A DNA stretch of 64,000 nt, taken from the NCBI GenBank assembly GCA_030426475.1, contig JAUHYR010000001.1, forward strand, positions 1 to 64,000. The letters are read 5' to 3'. The notes below the pieces were generated by a model. That model was not told where the DNA came from. It did no database searches and worked only from the letters and a program-made list of their open reading frames with translations. The DNA is from Bacteroidia bacterium. GTDB taxonomy: Bacteria > Bacteroidota > Bacteroidia > Flavobacteriales_E > Vicingaceae. The translations under genes and the position numbers were made by a program. Shown piece by piece: positions 1-7,040 of the stretch. Position 1 is the stretch's first letter. Every line of letters starts with the position of its first letter.

Positions 1-103
1 GATAGGTCAGATAACCACCTCCTGACAGCACTACAAGTGAACCAAGAGAAAGCCACAGCTTTTGTGTGGGCGTAAGCGATGATATGAAAGAGTTCTCCTT
101 CAC
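1..103 (-). CDS. 5' end of a membrane-anchored protein, cut by the window edge
   Basis: Reading leftward from a GTG codon at 103, an open frame of 34 codons runs off the window. It begins with a short polar stretch (MKENSFISSLTPTQK) followed by a hydrophobic segment (LWLSLGSLVVLSGGGYLTY) that looks like an N-terminal membrane anchor. It lies 3 nt after the stop of the upstream 60 aa gene, in the same direction, so it is probably the next gene of the same operon. Function cannot be judged from the fragment. Confidence 0.5.
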   Translation of the reverse strand, partial: MKENSFISSLTPTQKLWLSLGSLVVLSGGGYLTY

Positions 104-106
104 TTT

Positions 107-289
107 TTAAAATCCAAGGGCAGATTTAGCAAGTGCGGTTTGCACCGGATCATTTTTAATGATGTCGGCTAGTTTGGTAAGTTCTTTCTCGTTAAGGTTC
201 GAACCCACCGTGGTGAGCGCCTGTACTTTTTTTATCGCCTCTTTTTGGTCTTGGGCGCTTATCGTGATTTTAAAACAAAAGGTTTTCAT
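107..289 (-). CDS. Small 60 aa protein of unknown function
   Basis: A 60-residue soluble protein. The first 12 residues look like a beta strand (KTFCFKITISA) and the rest like two or three amphipathic helices rich in Lys, Leu and Ala. There is no signal peptide or membrane segment. It lies 10 nt after the 266 aa gene, in the same operon-like run. The compact, charged, helical make-up would suit a small DNA-binding or scaffold-type protein of a mobile element, but no specific motif supports this. I do not recognise a named family. Confidence 0.55.
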   Translation of the reverse strand: MKTFCFKITISAQDQKEAIKKVQALTTVGSNLNEKELTKLADIIKNDPVQTALAKSALGF

Positions 290-299
290 TGATTTGGTT

Positions 300-1100
300 T
301 TATAATAGTTCTGTAATGGTGTTTATTTTTTCAGGGTGAGCCGTGAGATGCTCGTTAATTTTGATGAGCCTTTCAATTTCTGCATCAGAGAGTTTTTCTT
401 TTAGCTTGTCATAGACTGAGCTTTGTTCAGATTCTTCTTCAATGGTTTCATAGGAAACTTCACTTGCTGAGCTGCTATCGGCTTTGGTGGTATCTTCTTC
501 ATCCTTTTCAAAGAGTCCTGTCAGCGAGCCAAGTAGGGGGATTTGTTTTGCAGCTTTGGGATTGTTTTGACAGAACTTGGAAAAAGCACCCAGCCCTTTA
601 AAGAGTCCCTGTTGCCAGTTGTCTTTACTTTCTCCGGATTTGTTTTCCAGTTCCTTTTCTAAAAGTTCAATGTATTCTTCGGCATCTTTTAGTCTTTCTT
701 TGACCGTATTAAAATCTTTCTTTAGCTGTTCTGTATCCCAGCGCTCTCTTTCGATTTTTAAGCGTTCATTGAGCCGAGACTCTAGTTCCAATCCATCGAG
801 CGTTTTTTTCTTTGGATGGTTTTCAGGAAAATAAAGAATGCTTTTGGTGTGTCTTCCTGAAGTAGGACTGGTCGAGTAAAGCTTAAAGGTAATCTCATAG
901 GTACTGTCTGTGATAAACTCATCCAACAAGTCAAGATAATCCAGCTTATTTGTCTTTGGGATTACCTTCAGCCCATCAATAAATACCTGATAGTAAATAG
1001 GCGCTCCGTTCTCTGAATGACCTTGAATTACTTTTATGATATAGTTAAGTCTGTCCTCTGTATATTCTATTCTTTCGTCCATAACTTGGTTAAGATTCAA
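300..1100 (-). CDS. Coiled-coil protein of unknown function, 266 aa
   Basis: The N-terminal about 100 residues look like a mixed alpha/beta domain. Residues about 105-160 form a strongly charged predicted coiled coil rich in Glu, Lys and Arg. A short Gly/Phe/Pro-containing linker follows (about 165-200), then a Ser/Glu-rich acidic stretch and a C-terminal helical segment. No signal peptide or clear membrane helix. The start overlaps the end of the upstream 103 aa gene by 11 nt, which suggests translational coupling. The layout of folded head, coiled coil and acidic linker would suit a structural or scaffolding protein of a particle, but that is inference from shape only. Confidence 0.6.
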   Translation of the reverse strand: MNLNQVMDERIEYTEDRLNYIIKVIQGHSENGAPIYYQVFIDGLKVIPKTNKLDYLDLLDEFITDSTYEITFKLYSTSPTSGRHTKSILYFPENHPKKKTLDGLELESRLNERLKIERERWDTEQLKKDFNTVKERLKDAEEYIELLEKELENKSGESKDNWQQGLFKGLGAFSKFCQNNPKAAKQIPLLGSLTGLFEKDEEDTTKADSSSASEVSYETIEEESEQSSVYDKLKEKLSDAEIERLIKINEHLTAHPEKINTITELL

Positions 1101-1401
1101 TGATGATTTGTATCCATTTTATTTTTACCCTGAACCGATTTAGGTTTTGACAAATAATCTCTCCCTGATGCTCATGGGTCTGCTCGTTGATTACTTCACT
1201 ATCCTTGTCATAAGTACCAAGAGAAGAGGTGATAATTACCCCATCGGGTTCAGATATCAAAAGCCATATCTCACCAAAGGAGGGAATGGTAAGGCTTGAT
1301 TCTTTCTCTATCACCAGTTCTCTAAGGCGGTAGTGATAACTGGTAAAACCAAGTTCACTCATTCTCTTTGGGATATAGCTGCTTGCAAATGCTTCTGTCA
1401 T
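1090..1401 (-). CDS. Small beta-rich protein, 103 aa
   Basis: A 103-residue protein with alternating hydrophobic strands (IWLLIS, GVIITSS, FRVKIKWIQIIIE) and acidic loops, suggesting a small beta sandwich. No signal peptide or membrane helix. It sits between the 183 aa and 266 aa genes and overlaps the latter by 11 nt. It is the third small beta-rich protein in a row after the candidate capsid gene, so it may be a minor structural protein of the same particle. The family is not recognised. Confidence 0.55.
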   Translation of the reverse strand: MTEAFASSYIPKRMSELGFTSYHYRLRELVIEKESSLTIPSFGEIWLLISEPDGVIITSSLGTYDKDSEVINEQTHEHQGEIICQNLNRFRVKIKWIQIIIES

Positions 1402-1413
1402 GGTCTTTTTTAA

Positions 1414-1965
1414 TTACTCAATTTCAAAATAGAGATATAGGGTATAGGAAAGAGGAAGCAGACTTTCAGTAGTAACAAGGTCTTTGTATTTTCCAAAAAT
1501 CACCTTGGGAGAGGTTCTGCATCCGTTCTTTTCAAACTCGTGTCGAGATAGTCTACTGACCAGCTTATCGGGATAATGAAAAGCGATTGTGTCGTCTAAA
1601 TCAAAGCTGTCGGAGTTTTCATAGGTAACATCAGAAAAGTAAAACTCGTTTTCTTTTTTCAGACTTTGTAGCGATAGTCTTCCAAGTAGTTTAGTTCTTT
1701 TGGGTAGTTTTACTACTGTCTCTATCTGTCCGACAGGCTGGGGATTATAGAGTCCTCCACCAACCCCAATTCCTCCTCCGTCTAGTCCACCCACTTGCCC
1801 CGGAGCGACCACTTCTTCTTCCTCTTCGTAAATCACTCCTCTGTGAAGCTTTACCCCCACTTCAATGGCTGTGATTTTTGAAAAAGCAGATGGAAATCTC
1901 ACTTGGAACTTTTTCTCTTCGCCCTTTTTTGAAATCGGTATTTTATGGATCACTATCTTTTTCAT
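1414..1965 (-). CDS. Beta-rich protein with glycine-rich insertion, 183 aa
   Basis: The N-terminal 45 residues look like beta strands, then comes an acidic stretch (EEEEEVV) and a Gly-rich loop at about residues 55-75 (GGLDGGGIGVGGGLYNP). The C-terminal about 110 residues are again strand-like and end in a hydrophobic strand (YTLYLYFEIE). The start overlaps the stop of the 127 aa gene by one base. A beta fold with a long glycine loop is common in virion surface proteins, but nothing here proves it. The family is not recognised. Confidence 0.55.
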   Translation of the reverse strand: MKKIVIHKIPISKKGEEKKFQVRFPSAFSKITAIEVGVKLHRGVIYEEEEEVVAPGQVGGLDGGGIGVGGGLYNPQPVGQIETVVKLPKRTKLLGRLSLQSLKKENEFYFSDVTYENSDSFDLDDTIAFHYPDKLVSRLSRHEFEKNGCRTSPKVIFGKYKDLVTTESLLPLSYTLYLYFEIE

Positions 1966-2348
1966 TACTGTCCATCATCCATTTGACATTCCAGATAAAT
2001 GCTCACTCGGTAGCTTTCAAAAGGCGCACGCTCATCCTCTACATCGGTAAAGTCTACTTCTACCAGTCCGTTCCCAACGTTAGTCACCGTGATGGGATAA
2101 TACCTGTCACTTGGCTTGACGTTCAGTCCTGACATCAGTAGCCTACTCTCATAACCTTCGGGAACGATTTCAGAAGAATTGATTTCAATGCTCTGTGTTC
2201 CCCTGTAATAAAGTAAGTCGTCTTTGTCTGAGGTCAACAGTATTCCATCTACTTGTGTGATGGTAGACTCCAGTTCAAAGCTAGGCTGTACTCTTTCTCC
2301 TGCCTGAGCGATAGTAAAGTCAAATCGTTTTTTTATTGGTTTTATCAT
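1965..2348 (-). CDS. Small beta-sandwich-like protein, 127 aa
   Basis: A 127-residue protein made of alternating beta strands (for example SIEINSSEIV, ITVTNVGNGLVEVDF, YRVSIYLECQM) with acidic turns and no membrane segment. It starts just downstream of the intrinsic terminator that follows the 242 aa candidate capsid gene and overlaps the next gene by one base. The strand pattern would fit a jelly-roll or Ig-like fold of a minor structural protein. That is inference; I do not recognise the family. Confidence 0.55.
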   Translation of the reverse strand: MIKPIKKRFDFTIAQAGERVQPSFELESTITQVDGILLTSDKDDLLYYRGTQSIEINSSEIVPEGYESRLLMSGLNVKPSDRYYPITVTNVGNGLVEVDFTDVEDERAPFESYRVSIYLECQMDDGQ

Positions 2349-2364
2349 CTTTTTTGTTTGGTTT

Positions 2365-2400
2365 AAAACCAGCTACCCCATTAAAGGGCAGCTGGTCTTT
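2365..2400 (-). terminator. Intrinsic terminator after the candidate capsid gene
   Basis: Read leftward, a GC-rich stem (CCAGCTGCCC pairing with GGGGTAGCTGG, one mismatch) with a short A/T loop is followed by TTTT. It lies 23 nt after the stop of the 242 aa gene and before the start of the 127 aa gene, inside an otherwise tightly packed leftward block. It would lower transcription of the downstream genes relative to the 242 aa gene. Confidence 0.7.
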
Positions 2401-2422
2401 TAAGGTTTGTTTTAAAAAAGAA

Positions 2423-3151
2423 TTAAGGGGTGGTAATTGTACCGTGAAGTCCTGCCCACACATAGCTATTGGCAGCGATGCCTGTGGTTGTTCCAAGTTC
2501 AAGGGTCAGTTCAATAAGAACATCATCCTGAATTAGTCTTGGGTTAGCTAGCTTGTAATAGCCCACCGGAACCATCGACATTCCTTTTGTTTTAAAGATG
2601 TTGTTAGAGGTCTCGGGAAGGATTTGTTTTTTGTTACTTTTCAGTGACACCTCTCCGTTGGCAAGGGATGGAAATGCCTCAATGCTGTCATACTCTGTTG
2701 CCATCATAGCATCCTTGGTATTGTCTGCTGCTGTTCCTGCCAAAAGGATAATACCACTTACTAGAAGCGACTGGTTTTTAGGTAGCTTGGCATTGGAAAG
2801 GTTTCGAACGCCTATCTCTTTGTCATCTTGGGTTTCAAAAAGCTTAATAGTTTTTGAAGTGATGGGTTTGATGGAATAGATGATGGTGTCGGCAAGGCGC
2901 AGTTCTCCTTTTTTGATGGCTTCCTTCACGTGCTTTGGAAGTTCACGGAAGTGTTTTTCCATCTCTGCTCTTGAGCCTCTGCTTGGCATTGGTGCAGCGG
3001 TCAGTCGCTGGATGGCTTTTCTTCTTTTAAGTGGGTTCATCTTGCCAAGTGTTCCCATAAGACCTGCCATCATTTCGGGATCGTCATAGTCTATCCCGAT
3101 AAGGTCTCCTTGGTTGTTGAATTCATCAATGGCTTCTAATTGTCCTAACAT
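2423..3151 (-). CDS. Candidate capsid-like (jelly-roll-type) protein, 242 aa, unproven
   Basis: The N-terminal about 85 residues are charged and helical. From residue about 90 the protein turns into long hydrophobic strands with conserved-looking turns: LPKNQSLLVSGIILLAGTA, an ANGEVSLKSNKKQILP segment, LANPRLIQDDVLIELTLELG and a final VWAGLHGTITTP. This spacing of strands, with an Asn-Pro turn before the penultimate strand, reminds me of single or double jelly-roll capsid proteins of tailless bacterial viruses. At about 160 residues only one jelly-roll would fit. It is the only gene in the block followed directly by an intrinsic terminator. Assignment is by eye only. Confidence 0.4.
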   Translation of the reverse strand: MLGQLEAIDEFNNQGDLIGIDYDDPEMMAGLMGTLGKMNPLKRRKAIQRLTAAPMPSRGSRAEMEKHFRELPKHVKEAIKKGELRLADTIIYSIKPITSKTIKLFETQDDKEIGVRNLSNAKLPKNQSLLVSGIILLAGTAADNTKDAMMATEYDSIEAFPSLANGEVSLKSNKKQILPETSNNIFKTKGMSMVPVGYYKLANPRLIQDDVLIELTLELGTTTGIAANSYVWAGLHGTITTP

Positions 3152-3200
3152 TGTGTTTTTGTTTTTAGGGTTTATGATTTAAATTGATTGTTTACTTTTT

Positions 3201-3833
3201 TTAGATAAGTGGGTCTACTATTTCTTCTGAGGGGCTATCCGAAGTGATACCATCGGTTGTCCCTGACACCGAGTCGTTTTCCGATGCGCTGGCAAAGGAG
3301 GTGGCACTTTCTTCAATTTCTTTTTCCAGCTGGTCAAGTAGCCTTTCATGCTCTTTTGAATCCCCAAGAGCGCCCATCTCTTCTTCTGTCTTTTGAATAG
3401 ACTCTCCGCTTTTTTGAGAGGCGCTGTTCTCTTTTTTCGTGAGGATAGGTAGCTTATCTAAAAAGAGTTTTTGTTTCAGGCTCTCATTAAAATTGCTCAC
3501 TCTTTCTTTTGCCTCTGCAATTGTGCCAAGGCTTTTTCCAGAGAGGTTTTCTTTTTTTGGTGTAGGAAGACCCGAGGATGCCATCATGCCAAAGCCGATG
3601 GTGGAGGTGATTTTACTTTCCATGTAGTGACCGATTCCCGTCACAATAAGTCCGGTGACAAGGGATGCTCTTCCAAGAGCCGCTCCGATTATTCCTCCGC
3701 CAATCACTCCAATGACAAGGTCTTTTCCGGTTTCAATGGCGCTGTTTTGAACGCTCTTTTTTGTTTTAAGAGGAGTGGTGATTCCACTTAAAATGTTCTT
3801 TTTGGTTTTTTCTTTTTGATATGGATTACTCAT
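3201..3833 (-). CDS. Glycine-rich membrane protein, 210 aa
   Basis: Residues about 36-80 form one or two small-residue-rich membrane helices (VIGVIGGGIIGAALGRASL, then VTGLIVTGIGHYM) followed by a short motif TIGFGMMASSG. The C-terminal half is polar, Lys- and Glu-rich, and ends in a Ser/Asp/Glu-rich tail. There is no cleavable signal peptide. It lies 13 nt downstream of the transglutaminase-like gene and upstream of the candidate capsid gene. Gly/Ala-rich helices of this sort are common in membrane proteins of lipid-containing virions, but cellular roles are possible. The family is not recognised by name. Confidence 0.55.
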   Translation of the reverse strand: MSNPYQKEKTKKNILSGITTPLKTKKSVQNSAIETGKDLVIGVIGGGIIGAALGRASLVTGLIVTGIGHYMESKITSTIGFGMMASSGLPTPKKENLSGKSLGTIAEAKERVSNFNESLKQKLFLDKLPILTKKENSASQKSGESIQKTEEEMGALGDSKEHERLLDQLEKEIEESATSFASASENDSVSGTTDGITSDSPSEEIVDPLI

Positions 3834-3846
3834 AAAATATCTTGGT

Positions 3847-5472
3847 TTAAAGGGTTTTGCTTGCCGTTTTTGAGGTTTTCTTTTTTGCAGGTTTTTGTGC
3901 GGTTTTCTTTTTGGCTGCTCCTTTCTTTTTAGGCTGACCGCTTAGGTCGTTAGTTGGGGCAGCAGGCTTCTTTTTCTTAGGCTTTAAAAGCTGATAGCCA
4001 AGAATAGAAAGACCAAGTCCACCCACTCCAAAAAGAGTCGGCTTGAGCCACTTTTTGTTCTTTTTCCAAAAACTCTCTTCCGGATCATCAGAAGAACTGG
4101 CATCAGAACTGGTTCGTTGATTTGCAGAACCACCATCAGGTAAGCTACTGTTATCAGTAGAAGTGGTCACTACATCAGTTGGATAATCCTCAGTGTATGT
4201 CTCAAAAGCATCTGAGCTGGTTTCTGTGGGAAGGGTAATACTCTCATCCACAAGTTCAGTCTCTTGGCTGGCTGCTGCTTCTTGCCCTGCTCTTTTAGGA
4301 AAAAGTTCTCCGATGTTTTTTAGTAGTGCCGAAATGGATGCTATCACTCCGGTTGCTGCTGTAATTGCAGCAGCCGTAGCCGGCTCACCGAGTTCTCCAA
4401 GCCCGTTCATATCATCGATGTTCTCACTTCGGTAGATTTCTTCTCCCAGTAGTTCAGAAAGTGGCATTGAAGTAGAAAAATCAAAAGCACCGAGTCCGGC
4501 TACTTCTCTATTTGCATTTCCTTTACCCGATAGAATAGCCTTTTTAAGATTCTCAGGTTTTCCACCTGCGCCATGAAAGATTTTCTCAAGACGCTGGCGA
4601 ACACCTACCAGCTTTTGATAGCGCCCCATGTCCATTCCTTTTTTCTGGGCAACTTCAGGGGTTACATATGCCCACTTTAGTCTCTCGGCAACTTTAAAAA
4701 GATTGACCTTCATCGCTGCAAGCACTCCGTTTCGAAGTAGTACCGTGGAAGGGTTCACTCGGTTAATCACATGTAGTCCCTTACCAACTATCTTTTTAAA
4801 TATTCCTTTCTTTTTGGTGGAGGATGAGCTGCTACTAGATGCTGCTGCTTTTTTCTTTTTTCTAAAATTAAAGATGCCTTCAAAGTTTTCTTCTTCTAAA
4901 AACTCATCAAAGTCATCTTCGTCTATTCCTTGTAAGTATTCTAATTCCATGGGTGTATCCATTTTTTGGGTAAAGGGTTGTTCACTGTTAAAATTATCCA
5001 TCACACAGTCTAGGGTGATGTAGGAGCTATCATATGGCACGATGGGGTAGATATGCTGAAAGTAGTCCTTGTTATACTTTGCTATCCGTAGCTTATGTGG
5101 GATGTTTAGATTGGTTAGAATGCTAGAGATAAATACCGTGTAGCAATCACAATCCACTCCCGAAAAGCGGTCGTGCCATGTTCTGATAGGACTTCTGATT
5201 TGTTCTTTTCCCTTGGCATCTTTTTTATAGTTGATGTGTCTGTAGACAAACTCCCAAATGTTTTCAAGAGTTTTTATGGTGGTATCTGCTTTTAGCTTTT
5301 GTGCGATTGCTTTGGTTTGATGGGTAGTTTCTTTTACTACTCTTTGGATAAGTGAAAGGGTATCTTCCAGTCTTGCATCTCTTTTGATTAGCTCATTTCT
5401 ACCACTTGCTTTTTCAAATAGATGGTCAAACGCTCTTGTAGAATTGATATGTCTAACTGACTTTGCAATCAT
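3847..5472 (-). CDS. Transglutaminase-like cysteine-protease-fold protein with lysine-rich tail
   Basis: Residues about 60-165 match a transglutaminase-like core: a Cys in GVDCDCYT (about residue 106), a His in FQHIYP (about 140) and an Asp in ITLDCVMD (about 153), the usual order of the catalytic triad. A Lys/Ser-rich stretch (about 208-225) separates it from a helical middle domain. An Ala-rich segment lies near 365, and a hydrophobic helix LFGVGGLGLSILGYQLL near 480 is a likely membrane anchor. The last about 45 residues are almost all Lys, Ala, Pro, Thr and Ser, like a histone-H1-type nucleic-acid-binding tail. It overlaps the LEA2-like gene by 4 nt. Domain call is by motif; the biological role is unknown. 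Confidence 0.6.
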   Translation of the reverse strand: MIAKSVRHINSTRAFDHLFEKASGRNELIKRDARLEDTLSLIQRVVKETTHQTKAIAQKLKADTTIKTLENIWEFVYRHINYKKDAKGKEQIRSPIRTWHDRFSGVDCDCYTVFISSILTNLNIPHKLRIAKYNKDYFQHIYPIVPYDSSYITLDCVMDNFNSEQPFTQKMDTPMELEYLQGIDEDDFDEFLEEENFEGIFNFRKKKKAAASSSSSSSTKKKGIFKKIVGKGLHVINRVNPSTVLLRNGVLAAMKVNLFKVAERLKWAYVTPEVAQKKGMDMGRYQKLVGVRQRLEKIFHGAGGKPENLKKAILSGKGNANREVAGLGAFDFSTSMPLSELLGEEIYRSENIDDMNGLGELGEPATAAAITAATGVIASISALLKNIGELFPKRAGQEAAASQETELVDESITLPTETSSDAFETYTEDYPTDVVTTSTDNSSLPDGGSANQRTSSDASSSDDPEESFWKKNKKWLKPTLFGVGGLGLSILGYQLLKPKKKKPAAPTNDLSGQPKKKGAAKKKTAQKPAKKKTSKTASKTL

Positions 5473-5948
5473 GAGAGTTTGATGTTTTCGGTGGTGGAAA
5501 ATGGGATGCTGGCTTTTCCAAGTAGAAGCTGGGTGGTAGTTTTTACAACCAGCGTAAGCTGAGACTTGGCTTTTAACTTTTGGATGAACTCTGCTCCAAA
5601 GCTTAAAAGTGAGGTCATAGGGCTTTGAATAAAAATCGGCTCAAGGGTAACCTCACCATTGGCAGGGACGGTGATGGTATTGTTTTTCGCCTCTGATGAG
5701 CCGATTAGATTTTCGGTATAATAAATTCTGACAAAAGGAAAACGAAGAGTAAGACTGGCAGAACTTGGGTTTTGGAGCTTGGTATCGACTCTGAGTGTAA
5801 CACCACTTAGCGTAACCTTGTGAAGGGAAATTCTAGAGAGAACTTCAATTTCAACAGAGGCTTTTTTAAGCCGAAAGAGCCATGCTCCAAGACCAACTAG
5901 TCCTGTGGTAATGGTTAACCCGATGAGTATGTTTTTCAGTTTAGCCAT
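5469..5948 (-). CDS. Membrane-anchored LEA2/WHy-like beta-sandwich protein, 159 aa
   Basis: Residues about 5-27 are a hydrophobic anchor (ILIGLTITTGLVGLGAWLF). The remainder resembles the LEA type 2 (WHy) beta-sandwich: a series of strands with the phrase LRVDTKLQNPSSASLTLRFP, the usual Asn-Pro/Ser turn of that family, then PANGEVTLEPIF. Such domains bind hydrophobic ligands or surfaces in known families. It overlaps the transglutaminase-like gene by 4 nt and abuts the 63 aa gene, so the three are probably translated together. Role here is unknown. Confidence 0.55.
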   Translation of the reverse strand: MAKLKNILIGLTITTGLVGLGAWLFRLKKASVEIEVLSRISLHKVTLSGVTLRVDTKLQNPSSASLTLRFPFVRIYYTENLIGSSEAKNNTITVPANGEVTLEPIFIQSPMTSLLSFGAEFIQKLKAKSQLTLVVKTTTQLLLGKASIPFSTTENIKLS

Positions 5949-6140
5949 TTATTTTTTTCTTCTTTTTAGTTTTTCAATTACCATCTCACCTGAGATTTTT
6001 ACCCCTACCCAAATCACCCCTCCGATGAGTGCTTTTATCGCATACTCCACAACAGAGGAGTAGTCAATGGAGGCGAGCATGATGGAAGCGGTGAGATAAA
6101 TACTCGAGCCGACTTCGGTGAGTTGTGGTTTTAATTGCAT
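5949..6140 (-). CDS. Small membrane protein, 63 aa (holin-like size and topology)
   Basis: A 63-residue protein with one hydrophobic stretch at about residues 13-25 (IYLTASIMLASID) and a stronger one at about 35-50 (AIKALIGGVIWVGVKI), ending in a basic tail KLKRRKK. It is the first gene of the structural-looking run and is followed directly by the LEA2-like gene. Two weak helices and a basic C-terminus are shared by many holins, but also by other small phage or host membrane proteins. No family is recognised. Confidence 0.5.
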   Translation of the reverse strand: MQLKPQLTEVGSSIYLTASIMLASIDYSSVVEYAIKALIGGVIWVGVKISGEMVIEKLKRRKK

Positions 6141-6257
6141 GGTGTATTATTTTTCATGGAGCAAACATCCTACAAGGGAAAAAACTACTTTTCGCTTATT
6201 GCACGACTTTGCAGTTTTGTGCCGATGATTGATGAAAAAAGCTGACGATTGATGGAA

Positions 6258-6464
6258 TTAGTCTAGCGAAATAGTCATCGGTGTTCCCAGTTTTTCTAAG
6301 ATGGTTTTTACCTGAGCAATGCTATAATACCTGCCGTTTTTCTTTCCGATTTCTTTTTGAAAGGGTCTAATCCATTTTTTGATGGTGCGGTAATCCACAT
6401 CGTAAAGTCCGGCTAAATCTTTTAAGCTTAAAGGCTTTATCTGAAATTTGTCACTTCCCATCAT
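6258..6464 (-). CDS. Small HTH DNA-binding protein, copy 1, 68 aa
   Basis: A 68-residue protein with a helix-turn-helix: LKDLAGLYDVDYRTIKKW forms the two helices and NGRYYSIAQVKTILEKLG looks like a wing and trailing helix, as in MerR/excisionase-like folds. It is clearly paralogous to the 70 aa protein at 10089-10301 (shared pattern LA..Y..D.RT.KKWI.PF..EIG...GR.Y.I.QVK.I.EKL). It overlaps the 143 aa gene by 4 nt and precedes the structural-looking genes, so a role in late-gene control or replication is plausible but unproven. Confidence 0.7.
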   Translation of the reverse strand: MMGSDKFQIKPLSLKDLAGLYDVDYRTIKKWIRPFQKEIGKKNGRYYSIAQVKTILEKLGTPMTISLD

Positions 6465-6892
6465 GCCACACCTCCCAGTTCCTTTTGAATTTCATCTAGG
6501 ATGACAAAAAAGATGTGTTCAGTTACACTCACATAAACGGGCTTTGGACTTTCCTTTTTTACTTTCCAATTCTTTGTCCCTGCAAATCCTTTTGGGTTGT
6601 GTTTGTTTAGCCAAATGGTTGGATGAGGAATGTATCGCAATGGATGTCTGTTGACATACTCTTTGGCAAGACGTATTCTCTCACAGTAATTTCTAAAATG
6701 TCGGGAGGATTCCAGTGAGAAGTTTTCAGGTGAAATCATCTGGTAGTATTCTTTGATAAATGCTTTGGAGATTTCAACTTCGCTTTTGGTAAATCTTTGG
6801 TTCTCCCAAAGTGTTTTTTGTGCGTACTCCCAAGTTAGGTTGCTCAGGAAGTCTATTGAAGCGGGATGCACTTTTGTGATTGTTTTTGTCAT
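6461..6892 (-). CDS. Unknown 143 aa protein, possibly replication-associated
   Basis: A soluble, basic, mostly helical protein. The only notable motif is HPTIWLNKHNPKGFAGTKNW at about residues 90-110, a Trp-Leu-Asn plus Gly-Phe-Ala-Gly-Thr pattern that resembles short motifs in phage replication-type proteins; I cannot name a family with confidence. It overlaps the HTH gene by 4 nt, forming a two-gene unit. It is separated from the HEPN pair by about 150 bp of AT-rich DNA, in which I see no gene. Confidence 0.5.
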   Translation of the reverse strand: MTKTITKVHPASIDFLSNLTWEYAQKTLWENQRFTKSEVEISKAFIKEYYQMISPENFSLESSRHFRNYCERIRLAKEYVNRHPLRYIPHPTIWLNKHNPKGFAGTKNWKVKKESPKPVYVSVTEHIFFVILDEIQKELGGVA

Positions 6893-7040
6893 GTTTTCTT
6901 GTTTTTAAAAGTTTACAGGACAAAGAAGCGGAGATCACAAGTGATGCTTTCCACTTTGTGCAGGGTTATGATAAAATGTGCTGAAAGAAGTTAATTTATG
7001 ATAGGAAATGATGATAAAAGAAGAGAAAGGAAAGTTTGTG

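Noticed and set aside
2320-2502. A 60-codon minus-strand frame overlapping the candidate capsid gene
   Set aside because: It overlaps the better supported 242 aa gene in another frame and crosses the terminator hairpin.
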